Positions 18,413 through 27,221 of a stretch of DNA of 64,000 nt are shown piece after piece. How positions within the stretch are numbered: position 1 is the first letter of the stretch; the number at the start of each line of letters is the position of its first letter. The notes beneath the pieces were generated by a model. The model had not been told where the DNA came from, searched no databases, and saw only the letters and a list, made by a program, of their open reading frames with translations. The DNA lies in assembly GCF_014217335.1 (NCBI RefSeq), contig NZ_CP060093.1, positions 185,468 through 249,467 on the forward strand, written 5' to 3'. The stretch comes from Teredinibacter purpureus. Lineage in GTDB: Bacteria > Pseudomonadota > Gammaproteobacteria > Pseudomonadales > Cellvibrionaceae. The translations under genes were made by a program, and so were the position numbers.

Positions 18413-18756
18413 TTTTTAAAACCTCTCTATTTCGATTCGAAAAACGCACGTAGCGCGCAATCATCTGTATCATTTTATTGGTGCCGATCCGAAAGCCGTA
18501 ATTAATGAGTTATTCTTTCGTGCGGCTAAGCAGCGCTTAAGTGCAGAAAACCGCACTAAACCGGTAATCACATTCAATCAAAGTCAATACACGGCGGCAA
18601 AGAAAATCTCTACTTTTCGAAAGATAAATCGGGCTTCCCTTTGCCTACGTGCAGCACGACAGCATGAAAGAGGAGGACTTGCTGTTTTCTGAATTTTTTA
18701 ATGGAATAAGATTTTTCCATTTGTTATTAATTATTTTCTATTTATCAGCTTACTGA
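18413..18756. promoter_or_regulatory. Control region between dotD operon and recombinase
   Basis: 344 bases with no gene. It holds the inverted repeat AGTGC-agaaaacc-GCACT at about 18539-18556, whose core resembles the AAAACCGCAC repeats at 22.4-22.6 kb. It also holds AATCTCTACTTTT at 18605-18617, the complement of the 13-mer before dotA. The leftward promoter of the secretion operon and the rightward recombinase promoter should both lie here. Confidence 0.55.
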
Positions 18757-19791
18757 GTGGGATTAATCCAAGTGGCATTAGTTAACGACGGAATAGAAGT
18801 TAGCAAATCAGACGAAACAAAAGTTGCGTATTTAGATCGCGCTAAATCATTATTGGATCGTTTTCAAAAAACTGCAGGTGATACATCAGATATCAATAGT
18901 TTTGTCGAATGGGCAATTGCACTCAAACCCGAGATTAGCGCCTCCACATGGAGACAATATAAAGCTTCTTTAGTGTGGTTTTTACAACATAAGAATCAGA
19001 TTGAGCTGTCCGAAAAGCTATTCGCCGAAGGGAATGAAGGATGCAAAGACATAAAAAAAGACCCGATCACAGATCGCCGAACTTCTGCCCGGAAGAAAAA
19101 ATCTATTACTGAGAATGAAGAAGATAGCATTGCTAATCACTTGCAAAGAACAGCAAAAGAATCCTACTGGGCACGCCCCACTTTAGCGTTTTTTAAGGCC
19201 ACTCTTATTACGGGTTTACGACCAGAGGAATGGCAATCGGCTTTCTTGATAACAGATCCAATCGATAATTATTCCAGTGAAGACTTACCTTTATTAAAAG
19301 TAAAAAATGCTAAAGCCACAAACGGTCGAGCTCACGGCGAATATAGGCACCTTCATCTATCTGAAATGTCTGACAAAGATCTTCTATTTATTAGACTAGC
19401 CCTGCAGTATGCAAACCCTCGAACGCCGAATGGCTGGCTTTCGCCTGAAGGGAAGGAAAAGACATGGCATGACTACTATAAGCGCATCCGCGGACATTTA
19501 TACCGAACGGTTAAAAAGCTTTTCCCTTCTGCAACGAGAAAAGTAGCAATCTATTCTTGCCGGCACCAGTTTATCGCCAACCTTAAAAAGGCTAAATTCA
19601 AGAGAGAGGAGATTGCCGCCCTTGTAGGACATGCAACGGACGATACAGCTAGCGTTCATTATGGAAGAGCAAAATTCGGTCGATCACGGGGGGGATTACC
19701 AAAACCAAACAAGGGAGAGGTGGCGAAAGTGCGCCTTATTTTTCAAGGGCGCCCGACCCAAACACAGGGTCCAGGTCAAAGCGCGCGCTAG
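18757..19791 (+). CDS. Tyrosine site-specific recombinase
   Basis: 344 residues if the GTG at 18757 is used; a GTG at 18772 is possible. The N-terminal half resembles a core-binding SAM-like domain (STWRQYKASLVWFL). Catalytic residues visible are Arg155 (TGLRPEEW), Arg269 (YSCRHQF, where the usual HxxR His is Tyr266), His292 (LVGHATDD) and Tyr302 (VHYGRA). Probably resolves multimers or integrates the element. No att core is obvious nearby. Confidence 0.85.
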   Translation: MGLIQVALVNDGIEVSKSDETKVAYLDRAKSLLDRFQKTAGDTSDINSFVEWAIALKPEISASTWRQYKASLVWFLQHKNQIELSEKLFAEGNEGCKDIKKDPITDRRTSARKKKSITENEEDSIANHLQRTAKESYWARPTLAFFKATLITGLRPEEWQSAFLITDPIDNYSSEDLPLLKVKNAKATNGRAHGEYRHLHLSEMSDKDLLFIRLALQYANPRTPNGWLSPEGKEKTWHDYYKRIRGHLYRTVKKLFPSATRKVAIYSCRHQFIANLKKAKFKREEIAALVGHATDDTASVHYGRAKFGRSRGGLPKPNKGEVAKVRLIFQGRPTQTQGPGQSAR

Positions 19792-19796
19792 GTAGA

Positions 19797-20948
19797 TTAA
19801 CGTTTTTTATCGATTGAATTTTTGGCTTCTTTCATTGCCTGCCCTACAAGCTCAGCAATCACCGCTTCTGCGTTGTCCTTCAAACTATCAATAGGAATTC
19901 TCAGGTTAAGTTCATTTTTTGCAAGCTTAGCCTTTATGATGGGCGCCCCGCCATCATCTTTGAATGTTCTACTATAGGAATGGCTCGAAGCGTCTTCTTT
20001 GTTTTCACTAGCATCTGGAGCTCCTATCAGCGCTTTAAGTAACCAATCAACGGGCTTATCATCTGCAAAATCTCGCAATTGATCGGCCTTCCGGAGAATC
20101 GCTTTTTGGGCAGCACCTCCTTTATTCCATGCCTGCATTAAATGATAAGCTAGTGTCCATTTTATCTTTATTCTTCGCCCCTGGAATAGAGAGATCAACT
20201 CCTCAACTTCATTAAGCTCGCCAGCAGCCACCATCTGGCTAAAGCTCGCCTTTGTCGGTGGTTTCTCACCATGGTCAAATTCAACACTGCCTAAGATTGC
20301 ATCTTTAAGCTCATTAAGTGTTTCATATATAGGTTCAAACCCGGGTACTTTCCCCAATTGCTGACGGTAAGATACACAGCTCTCAAAATTCGAAAGACCT
20401 TTTCTTTTGGTGTTTTCAAGATCCATCAACTCCGCAGCTTCTTGATCTGTAATATCGCGCTGTTCGGCAATAAATGGGAACACCTCTCCATGCTTATCAC
20501 TTAAATAGCTTGCTGCGAAGTGTCGCCGACCTGCGAATACCACCTCCCACTCGTACCCGTCTGGATCGTTATCTAACTTCCGAACAACGCCAGGAAACTC
20601 CTGACGCTTTCGCTTTTCCATAGAATCAATGACATCCTGACATCCTTCGTACGTAAACCACTCAGGGAAGCGATCATAGTATAGCCAGCGTCTACACTTC
20701 CTTGGGTCAAGCTCTAGAATCCAACGACGTTTTTTACTGAGCGAATCATCTCGCTTAGATGCTGGCACACCACTATTTGATAAAGTGGCCGCCGGTATAT
20801 CATAGGAAGTTCCCCCCTCAATAGTACCTGGTCGACCAACAATACCATCAATGCCCCCCAGTCCTTGGTCCTCATTCAACCCCATTTGTGCAGACTCGTC
20901 ATTCGCTCCAGAGAGGACTTTCGACATATCGCGTTTTTTCCTACTCAT
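19797..20948 (-). CDS. parB: ParB-family centromere-binding protein
   Basis: 383 residues from the ATG at 20948, just after the parA stop; the longer in-frame version would overlap parA by 49 bases. It has a ParB-like core with VVFAGRRHFAASYLSD, EQRDITDQEAAELMDLENT and a helix-turn-helix-like KASFSQMVAAGELNEVEELISLF. Basic N-terminus (MSRKKRDMSK). Partner of ParA in plasmid partition. Convergent with the recombinase, stops 6 bases apart. Confidence 0.85.
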   Translation of the reverse strand: MSRKKRDMSKVLSGANDESAQMGLNEDQGLGGIDGIVGRPGTIEGGTSYDIPAATLSNSGVPASKRDDSLSKKRRWILELDPRKCRRWLYYDRFPEWFTYEGCQDVIDSMEKRKRQEFPGVVRKLDNDPDGYEWEVVFAGRRHFAASYLSDKHGEVFPFIAEQRDITDQEAAELMDLENTKRKGLSNFESCVSYRQQLGKVPGFEPIYETLNELKDAILGSVEFDHGEKPPTKASFSQMVAAGELNEVEELISLFQGRRIKIKWTLAYHLMQAWNKGGAAQKAILRKADQLRDFADDKPVDWLLKALIGAPDASENKEDASSHSYSRTFKDDGGAPIIKAKLAKNELNLRIPIDSLKDNAEAVIAELVGQAMKEAKNSIDKKR

Positions 20949-20950
20949 GG

Positions 20951-22177
20951 CTAACCCCCGTAGCCTAGCTTCGTCAGATAGTCTTTCTTGGATGGCCAAT
21001 GGCTAATAATATCCAACTCTACCTGCTCGAATACCTGATCCAATTCTTTCAGTATGTCTTTATTTGGGTTTTCCATCTCATAGACGGTTGTAAATTCCGC
21101 TGCGGCATCTGTTATTGGTGCCATCTGACGAAATACTTTTTCGTAGCACCAATCCGGCATGTAGCTTTGATAGATACTTCTGAAATCCTTATCGTTGTCT
21201 GATCGGTTACCCTGGTTCTGAAATTTGGTTATCAGACATCGAAAAAAGTGGTAATACTTGTCCTCCAGTATTCCTGACGTCAGCTTTTCACCGATCGCTG
21301 CAAATTGCGCTGTACTGGCTAAGTCGTGCTTAGCCGGCGGCAAAGGAATAACTATCCCATTGGCGGCAGCAATGATAGAAAAGGAATTAATAGATGAACT
21401 GGGAGGGCTATCAATCAAAATCACATCGAAATCATCTTTAATGGTATCGATACCTCGCTGCAGCTCATAGTGGAGCTCCTTTCGCTCTTCAAACGAAGCA
21501 TCCATAGCATCAAAAGCAAGCGCCCAGTTAAAATCTTCTAAGGCCATGCAACCTGGTATCAGTTTGATGTTTGGCCATGCCGTTTTTTGGAGGGCGTAGT
21601 GTAAGGTCTCTTGCTCACCAGTGACATAAGGGATGATTGTGTGTTCTTTCTTAAAGTGATAATCAGGAAGATAACCAAAACTTCCCGTGGTGCTACCTTG
21701 ATGATCTAAATCGATAATTCCAACTCGGTAACCCTTTAAGGCTAAAGATCGAGCACAGTTTGAGGCTGTCTCAGTCTTTCCAACCCCTCCTTTAAAATGA
21801 ATAACAGCCACGATAAGACATGGATCCGTTTCAGGATCCCTCCACGGCAATGTTCCCTGATATTCCCTAGCTTCTTGGATAACATGAAACGTATACCCTA
21901 GCCGCTTACCTGTCTTAGGGTTCTTTTCAACAGGTTCAATTCGACCATCTTTAACGAGAGTTTCTTCAATCTTGCGCAGGGTCGTGCCAGAGACCCCCAC
22001 CATATTTGCTGCTTCCTGAGGGGTAAAGAGTCTAGCAAGAGGTCTACTTTGTAGATCAAAGTTCATTTTCCCTTGAGAGTCTTTCAGCAAAGCTAGCAAT
22101 GCTTTCTCTGTTTGCACCCTCATATGGCCGAATACATCAGAGCCTTTTATTTTAGGTTGGCTTAGCGGTGTATTCAT
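20951..22177 (-). CDS. parA: P1-type ParA partition ATPase with N-terminal HTH
   Basis: 408 residues. A MerR-like helix-turn-helix sits at about 49-75 (LFTPQEAANMVGVSGTTLRK). Deviant Walker A KGGVGKT lies at 129-135, the A' motif IIDLDHQGS near 156 and LIDSPPS near 250. The N-terminal DNA-binding domain is typical of type Ia ParA, which represses its own operon. A three-copy repeat with a 29-base period lies 35-100 bases upstream and is the likely operator or a centromere. Confidence 0.93.
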   Translation of the reverse strand: MNTPLSQPKIKGSDVFGHMRVQTEKALLALLKDSQGKMNFDLQSRPLARLFTPQEAANMVGVSGTTLRKIEETLVKDGRIEPVEKNPKTGKRLGYTFHVIQEAREYQGTLPWRDPETDPCLIVAVIHFKGGVGKTETASNCARSLALKGYRVGIIDLDHQGSTTGSFGYLPDYHFKKEHTIIPYVTGEQETLHYALQKTAWPNIKLIPGCMALEDFNWALAFDAMDASFEERKELHYELQRGIDTIKDDFDVILIDSPPSSSINSFSIIAAANGIVIPLPPAKHDLASTAQFAAIGEKLTSGILEDKYYHFFRCLITKFQNQGNRSDNDKDFRSIYQSYMPDWCYEKVFRQMAPITDAAAEFTTVYEMENPNKDILKELDQVFEQVELDIISHWPSKKDYLTKLGYGG

Positions 22178-22210
22178 ACTTGTCCTCCAAATATCAATTC
22201 TAACCTAGAG

Positions 22211-22281
22211 TTGCGCAAACAAACTCTAAAAGCTTGTGATTACGCAAAACTAGTAATAATTCGTGTAATTACGCAAAATCA
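22211..22281. repeat. Three direct repeats (CGCAAA core, exact 29-bp period) upstream of parA
   Basis: Cores TTGCGCAAAC, TACGCAAAAC and TACGCAAAAT place CGCAAA at 22214, 22243 and 22272, exactly 29 bases apart. The outer two are flanked by TTGTGAT and ATCACAA, giving an overall inverted arrangement. Likely ParA operator or part of the partition site. Confidence 0.75.
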
Positions 22282-22400
22282 CAATATCATTAGGTTATTA
22301 CGGAAACAAGCGCTTTGTGCTGGTATATTAGGAAAGTGGGGATCAACGAGCATATAGATAGCTTCACAGGTGCGCCCGGCCCTCAAAAAGCCCGCAAAGT

Positions 22401-22570
22401 GACGTAAAACGCACGAAAAGCAATGAGGAAGAACTTTTCTTGGCTAAAAAGACGAAAACCGCACTCTGGTGGGCCTAGAGCTAGGAGTCTTCTCTTTGGG
22501 TGTCGAAAACCGCAATAAGCGATCTATATAGATTGTTTCTCCTGATAGTGTGCCGGAAACCGCACTACAG
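22401..22570. repeat. Four repeats with about 50-bp period (ACGAAAACCGCAC)
   Basis: Copies GACGTAAAACGCAC, GACGAAAACCGCAC, GTCGAAAACCGCAA and GCCGGAAACCGCAC have aligned CG/CR positions at 22403, 22453, 22504 and 22554. A fifth core occurs at about 18544. Iteron- or centromere-like. Confidence 0.75.
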
Positions 22571-22627
22571 AATATCCATTGGATTAGTGGAGGGTCTCCA
22601 AGTATTTTCATTTACCCTAAAAAAGAA

Positions 22628-22697
22628 GTGTTACGCTCCAGGGGGTAACGCCGTCCAATTGAAGTGTGTAACAGGGTGTTACGTGTGCGCAGTAACG
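22628..22697. repeat. GTTAC...GTAAC inverted pairs, repeated at 48 bp
   Basis: GTGTTACG occurs at 22628 and 22676 and GTAACG at 22645 and 22692, making two GTTAC-n9/10-GTAAC dyads about 48 bases apart. A reversed pair GTAAC-n5-GTTAC lies between them. Confidence 0.65.
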
Positions 22698-22875
22698 GGG
22701 GGAATAGAATAAAAAGGAGCAGAAATATCTATCCCGAAATCCAAGTGCTTTTTCACTTGATGGAGATGTAATATCCAAGAAAGCAAGAATCAAGACATTG
22801 GATAATCACCCCTATCTCGCATTTAGTAGTTTTACTGGTCGCCCTATCCTCTGATTAAGTTCGCTTTACATGAGT

Positions 22876-23694
22876 TCACCCAACCGAAACAAAGCTCATA
22901 TCGCAAGTTTCACATCTCACTGCCAAATTTGGCTTTCCCCATACATTGGTCGTACAAGAAGGGCATTGGTATTTGGTTCGCGTTTGATTTGATTTGGCCG
23001 CCTGAAGGAAAACCTGTTGCTCCTCCTGTCCAACCATTGTTGAGAGAGGTGCGGAAAGTAAAGCAGCTATATCTTGAAAAGTTTCTTCACTTGTCGCCCC
23101 AGGATTATCTTCGTGACTGTTCTCGCCTTTACCTTCAGTGTTTAAGTATTCCAAAACTTCCGGAGTTGGCTGGTATCCGAATACTGGTTCTGCTTTTCGA
23201 TCAAACCATGGAATCCTAAACTCTTCTTTTTTAATGAGTGTTCTGCAAACCTCCAAAAATCTACCCCCTTCTATTGGGTAGTCACTCATATTCTGACCTG
23301 TTTTTGCACCACCAGGAGCACCAGTAGAAGACGGCATTAAACCAATCTCTTCCATTTTATTTGCCCACACTTTGTTGTGGTATCCGCTCCTACTGCACTT
23401 CCTTTCTTCGGGGCGAATGACCTGCCAGATATGAACTTGTTCGTGGCAAATCACCTGCAGCGTACTTAGGATCGATGCTTTACCAACGTATGTAGGGTTA
23501 ATGGCTAATTCATGGCAATACCCCTCACCTAAAGGAGACGCCCATCGATTAGCAGAAAGAAACCCCATGCATTTGTTCTTCCGTTGCATCGTAAAAATGA
23601 CACTTGGAAGCTCCCCCTCAAAAAGCTCTTGATTGAAATGATCAAAGGCAGATTGCAATGAAAGGTAAAGCTCTTCTGTTGGTGTATGTTTCAT
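22876..23694 (-). CDS. SprT-like zinc metalloprotein
   Basis: 272 residues. The SprT pattern is present: DHFNQELFEGELPSVIF at 18-34, then HELAINP, then the zinc site CHEQVHIW with H84-E85-H88. The C-terminus has a zinc ribbon (CPSC...CETC, about 247-267). SprT/Spartan-type proteases act on DNA-bound proteins; plasmid versions are common but poorly defined. A single gene transcribed toward the repeat block. Confidence 0.85.
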   Translation of the reverse strand: MKHTPTEELYLSLQSAFDHFNQELFEGELPSVIFTMQRKNKCMGFLSANRWASPLGEGYCHELAINPTYVGKASILSTLQVICHEQVHIWQVIRPEERKCSRSGYHNKVWANKMEEIGLMPSSTGAPGGAKTGQNMSDYPIEGGRFLEVCRTLIKKEEFRIPWFDRKAEPVFGYQPTPEVLEYLNTEGKGENSHEDNPGATSEETFQDIAALLSAPLSTMVGQEEQQVFLQAAKSNQTRTKYQCPSCTTNVWGKPNLAVRCETCDMSFVSVG

Positions 23695-24175
23695 ATGCCC
23701 GATTCATAAATTGTTTTGTACAAAACAATTATAGCAAAACAGGTAGGAGAATCCAGAAAATACATGAATATATTTAGTGGTAAAGATTAGGGAAATTAGT
23801 GTTGCGGTTTTGTAAGTGGAGGAAGGTGCGATAGCGCCTGACGTACCTGCTGAACCGCGATAGCGGTCAGAGGTTTTCCCAAAGCGCGATAGCGCGAAGG
23901 GTTTTTGCGGTCTTTGAGCGCACCAAATGGGTGCGCAATGTATGGCTGAAATTTAACTCTAGAAAAGCCCTTGCAATGAGGTGCTGGAGTTTACGGAGGG
24001 GAAAATAAATTCGACTGGAAGACATTACAATCTTTGGGAGTTGAGAGTGAACGTGTATTGGCAGTGAAGTGTTTCGGTATTGGCGGCGACTAACGACTTT
24101 AATAACTCACAAATTAAAGACAAAAAAAAGCCCCTACAAAGAGGGGCTAAAGCTTGCGGAGGGTGAAACTAAACA
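23695..24175. other. Non-coding stretch with GCGATAGC palindromes
   Basis: 480 bases without a gene. Four hairpins: GGTGCGATAGCGCC (23825-23838), ACCGC-gata-GCGGT (about 23854-23867), GCGC-gata-GCGC inside CCC...GGG followed by TTTTT (23878-23906, a rightward terminator shape), and GCGCACC-aaatg-GGTGCGC (23918-23936). A short rightward RNA ending at 23906 is possible. Confidence 0.55.
24121..24148 (-). terminator. Intrinsic terminator of nrdA
   Basis: Read leftward: AGCCCCT-ctttgt-AGGGGCT followed by eight T. It lies 28 bases after the nrdA stop. Textbook shape. Confidence 0.95.
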
Positions 24176-26956
24176 TTACTGGCAGGCATCACAATCCTCG
24201 TCATTGATACTGCATGCCTTGGGCAGTGATACGGGGTTAACAGCATTGAGGGTACCGGTATTAACGGTGGATTTTTCGGTACTTGTAGCGGCCAGTGAAC
24301 GCAAGTAATAGGTAGTCTTTAATCCGAGTATCCAAGCCATGCGATACGTGAGGTCGAGTTTTTTACCATCGGCACCGGCGATATAGATATTTAGGCTCTG
24401 AGCTTGATCCAGCCATTTTTGACGACGACTGGCGGCTTCGATAATCCACTTGGGTTCGACTTCAAAGGCCGTAGCAAACAAGGTCTTGATGTAGTCGGGA
24501 ACGCGTTCAATGTTTTTCAACGAACCTTCGTAGTACTTGAGATCGTTTACCATGACGGCATCCCATAGGTCTTCGTCTTTCAGCATCTTGACCAGGTAAG
24601 GATTGATGACCGTGAACTCTCCGGAGAGGTTGGATTTAACAAACAAGTTTTGGTAAGTGGGCTCAATGGATTGGGTCACACCGACAATGTTCGATATCGT
24701 TGCAGTCGGCGCAATGGCCATGACATTCGAGTTGCGCATACCGGCTTTGGCTTTCTCGCGCAATGCATCCCAGTCCAAGGTCGAAGAGCGATCCATCTTC
24801 AAGAAATCCTGTCCACGCTCGGCCGCTAACAAATCAATGCTATCGATAGGCAACACCCCTTGGCTCCAAAGTGAGCCTTCAAAGGTTTGATACGCCCCGC
24901 GTTCTTTAGCCAATTCTGCCGAGGCATCGATGGCGGCAAAGCTAACAAGCTCCATAGACAAGTCTGCGAAGGCAACGGCCTGCTCACTGCTGTAAGGAAT
25001 CTTCTGAAGGTACAAGGCATCTTGGAACCCCATAATGCCAAGGCCTACTGGTCGATGTTTTTGGTTGGCCTTTTCTGCTTGTGGTACGGCGTAATAATTA
25101 ATATCAATCACATTATCGAGCATACGCACCGCGGTTTTAATGGTGGCATTCAGCTTCTCGCGATCGATACCGTCATCGGAGACGTGTTGAGCAAGATTGA
25201 CGGATCCCAGGTTGCACACGGCAATTTCATCGTTACTGGTGTTTAAGGTGATTTCAGTGCATAGATTTGAGCTGTGTACGACACCGACGTGTTGTTGTGG
25301 GCTGCGTAGATTGCAAGGATCTTTAAAGGTAATCCATGGGTGTCCGGTTTCAAAAATCATCCCGAGCATTTTTCGCCATAGCGCCTTGGCGTCAATGGTT
25401 TTACTTTTGATGTCGCCCGCAGCGGCTTTGGCTTCATATTCTTGATATTTGGCTTCGAAGGCCTTGCCCACTAAATCATGAAGTTCGGGTACCTGGTTAG
25501 GGGAGAACAAAGTCCACGATTCATCGCTAAAAAGACGCTTCATAAACAGATCGGGAATCCAGTTAGCGGTATTCATATCGTGGGTGCGACGTCGATCATC
25601 ACCGGTATTTTTGCGCAGCTCGAGGAACTCCTCGATGTCGAGATGCCAGGATTCGAGATAAGCGCAGACAGCGCCTTTACGTTTACCGCCTTGGTTCACC
25701 GCTACGGCGATATCATTGGCGACTTTCAAGAAGGGTACGACACCTTGAGATTGTCCGTTGGTGCCTTTGATGTGGGCGCCAAGCGCACGTACGGGAGTCC
25801 AGTCATTGCCCAGTCCACCGGCCCATTTAGACAGCATGGCGTTATCGCTCCACGCGCTGGTGATGCCCTTCATATCATCGGGAATGGTGGTGAGGTAGCA
25901 GCTGGACAGCTGGCTGTGTCGGGTACCGGCGTTGAAGAGAGTCGGCGTAGAAGACATGTAGTCGAACGAAGACAGTAAGTTATAGAACTCGATGGCCCGC
26001 AGATTGATATCGTCTTCTTTTAAAGCAAGCCCCATGGCCACACGCATAAAGAAGACCTGAGGAAGCTCAAGGCGTTGGCCCTCATGATGGACAAAGTAGC
26101 GATCGTAAAGAGTTTGTAGACCAAGGTAGGTGAATTGGTTGTCGCGTTCTGGCTTGATGGCTGAACCCAATAGCTCTAAATCAAAACCCATTAACATAGG
26201 GCTGAGAAGTTCGTGCTCCACCCCCATAGGAATAAATGCACATAGTGCTTCTTTGTAGACTGAACCTATATCTGACTGAGTCGCTGAGTAAGCCACCCCC
26301 AATGCAGGAAGGGTTTCATTGCGTATAGAGTCTAGTAATAGGCGAGCAGTTACATAGGAGTATTCAGGGTCATGCTCTACAAGAGATCGGGCTGTCATGA
26401 TTAGTGAATTAGAAACATCTTTCTCTTCCACTCCATCAAAGAGATTCTTCAATGCCTCACTTATAATTGCATCGCTGTCTACATTTGATAAGCCTTTACA
26501 TGCATCCTTAACGATTACATTCAAACGATCAATATCAAGAGGCTCTCTATCACCATTAGCATTGGTAACATAAAGGACGGAGCCATTGGCTTTCTCAGCA
26601 CCTGTAGATTCAAGAGCACGCTGTTTGGAGTGCTCCTCTCTATATAGAACATAATATCTAGCTACTTGATGCTCACCTGATCGCATTAGAGCAAGCTCAA
26701 CTTGATCCTGTATTTCTTCAATATGAATAGTACCGCCAGAAGGCATACGTGCTTTAAACACATCAGAAACTAATGCCGTAACTTTAATGGCCTTATCTTT
26801 TACTTCTGCTGATACAGCACCCCCCTCACCTATAACACGGGGATCCATATAAGCCTTGGTGATTGCGATACGGATTAAGTCATCATTGTATTCAACTGCC
26901 CTACCGTCTCGCTTAATAACTCGAATCTGTCCAGGCGTTAATGCTGATATATTCAT
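24176..26956 (-). CDS. nrdA: Class Ia ribonucleotide reductase, large (alpha) subunit
   Basis: 926 residues, the long form found in Pseudomonas and relatives. It has two ATP-cone domains (about 11-100 and 128-220), then the catalytic barrel with SSCYLTT, NLCTEITL (Asn-x-x-Glu with the thiyl-radical Cys) and LESWHLDIEEFLELRKN. The redox tail ends CSINDEDCDACQ. It reduces ribonucleotides to deoxyribonucleotides with NrdB. GC content looks higher over the C-terminal two-thirds (about 50%) than over the ATP-cone end (about 40%). Transcribed alone from a promoter of the shared accessory type. Confidence 0.96.
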   Translation of the reverse strand: MNISALTPGQIRVIKRDGRAVEYNDDLIRIAITKAYMDPRVIGEGGAVSAEVKDKAIKVTALVSDVFKARMPSGGTIHIEEIQDQVELALMRSGEHQVARYYVLYREEHSKQRALESTGAEKANGSVLYVTNANGDREPLDIDRLNVIVKDACKGLSNVDSDAIISEALKNLFDGVEEKDVSNSLIMTARSLVEHDPEYSYVTARLLLDSIRNETLPALGVAYSATQSDIGSVYKEALCAFIPMGVEHELLSPMLMGFDLELLGSAIKPERDNQFTYLGLQTLYDRYFVHHEGQRLELPQVFFMRVAMGLALKEDDINLRAIEFYNLLSSFDYMSSTPTLFNAGTRHSQLSSCYLTTIPDDMKGITSAWSDNAMLSKWAGGLGNDWTPVRALGAHIKGTNGQSQGVVPFLKVANDIAVAVNQGGKRKGAVCAYLESWHLDIEEFLELRKNTGDDRRRTHDMNTANWIPDLFMKRLFSDESWTLFSPNQVPELHDLVGKAFEAKYQEYEAKAAAGDIKSKTIDAKALWRKMLGMIFETGHPWITFKDPCNLRSPQQHVGVVHSSNLCTEITLNTSNDEIAVCNLGSVNLAQHVSDDGIDREKLNATIKTAVRMLDNVIDINYYAVPQAEKANQKHRPVGLGIMGFQDALYLQKIPYSSEQAVAFADLSMELVSFAAIDASAELAKERGAYQTFEGSLWSQGVLPIDSIDLLAAERGQDFLKMDRSSTLDWDALREKAKAGMRNSNVMAIAPTATISNIVGVTQSIEPTYQNLFVKSNLSGEFTVINPYLVKMLKDEDLWDAVMVNDLKYYEGSLKNIERVPDYIKTLFATAFEVEPKWIIEAASRRQKWLDQAQSLNIYIAGADGKKLDLTYRMAWILGLKTTYYLRSLAATSTEKSTVNTGTLNAVNPVSLPKACSINDEDCDACQ

Positions 26957-27052
26957 AATAATTCTCCACTAGCTATGATTTTGTTTTGTTAATAATTACG
27001 GCACTAAGTCCGCTTTAATATAAATATCATCGTGTATGAATGACATGTAGCT

Positions 27053-27080
27053 AAAGTACCCTTTCCATGCCGGTCATCAA
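27053..27080 (-). promoter_or_regulatory. Promoter of nrdA, shared accessory type
   Basis: Read leftward: TTGATG, 16 bases, TACTTT. Same form as at twenty or so accessory genes. Confidence 0.65.
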
Positions 27081-27196
27081 GTCATCTAGAAAGGTAAATA
27101 CTTACCCCACTCAATGAAGGCTTGTCTCTTCATAAGCGTTCTATTCAGGTTAAGGAGTGATGGATTTTTATGCGACATGACAGCAGCCCTCCAAGC

Positions 27197-27221
27197 AAAA
27201 GAACTGGGTTAATCCCAGTTC
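27197..27221 (-). terminator. Terminator overlapping the nrdB stop codon
   Basis: Read leftward: GAACTGGG-attaa-CCCAGTTC-TTTTGC. The loop contains the TAA stop of nrdB, so the hairpin can form only after translation ends. Confidence 0.85.

Larger units (their letters stand above)
22178..22875. other. Repeat-rich non-coding block, candidate centromere/oriV
   Basis: About 700 bases between parA and the SprT-like gene hold no convincing gene. They contain the three repeat sets listed separately. Such density beside parAB suggests a partition site, a replication origin, or both. No DnaA box was confidently identified. Confidence 0.6.

Noticed and set aside
22500..22712. 70-codon rightward frame
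   Set aside because: It overlaps the periodic repeats, starts at a GTG inside one repeat, and has no ribosome site.
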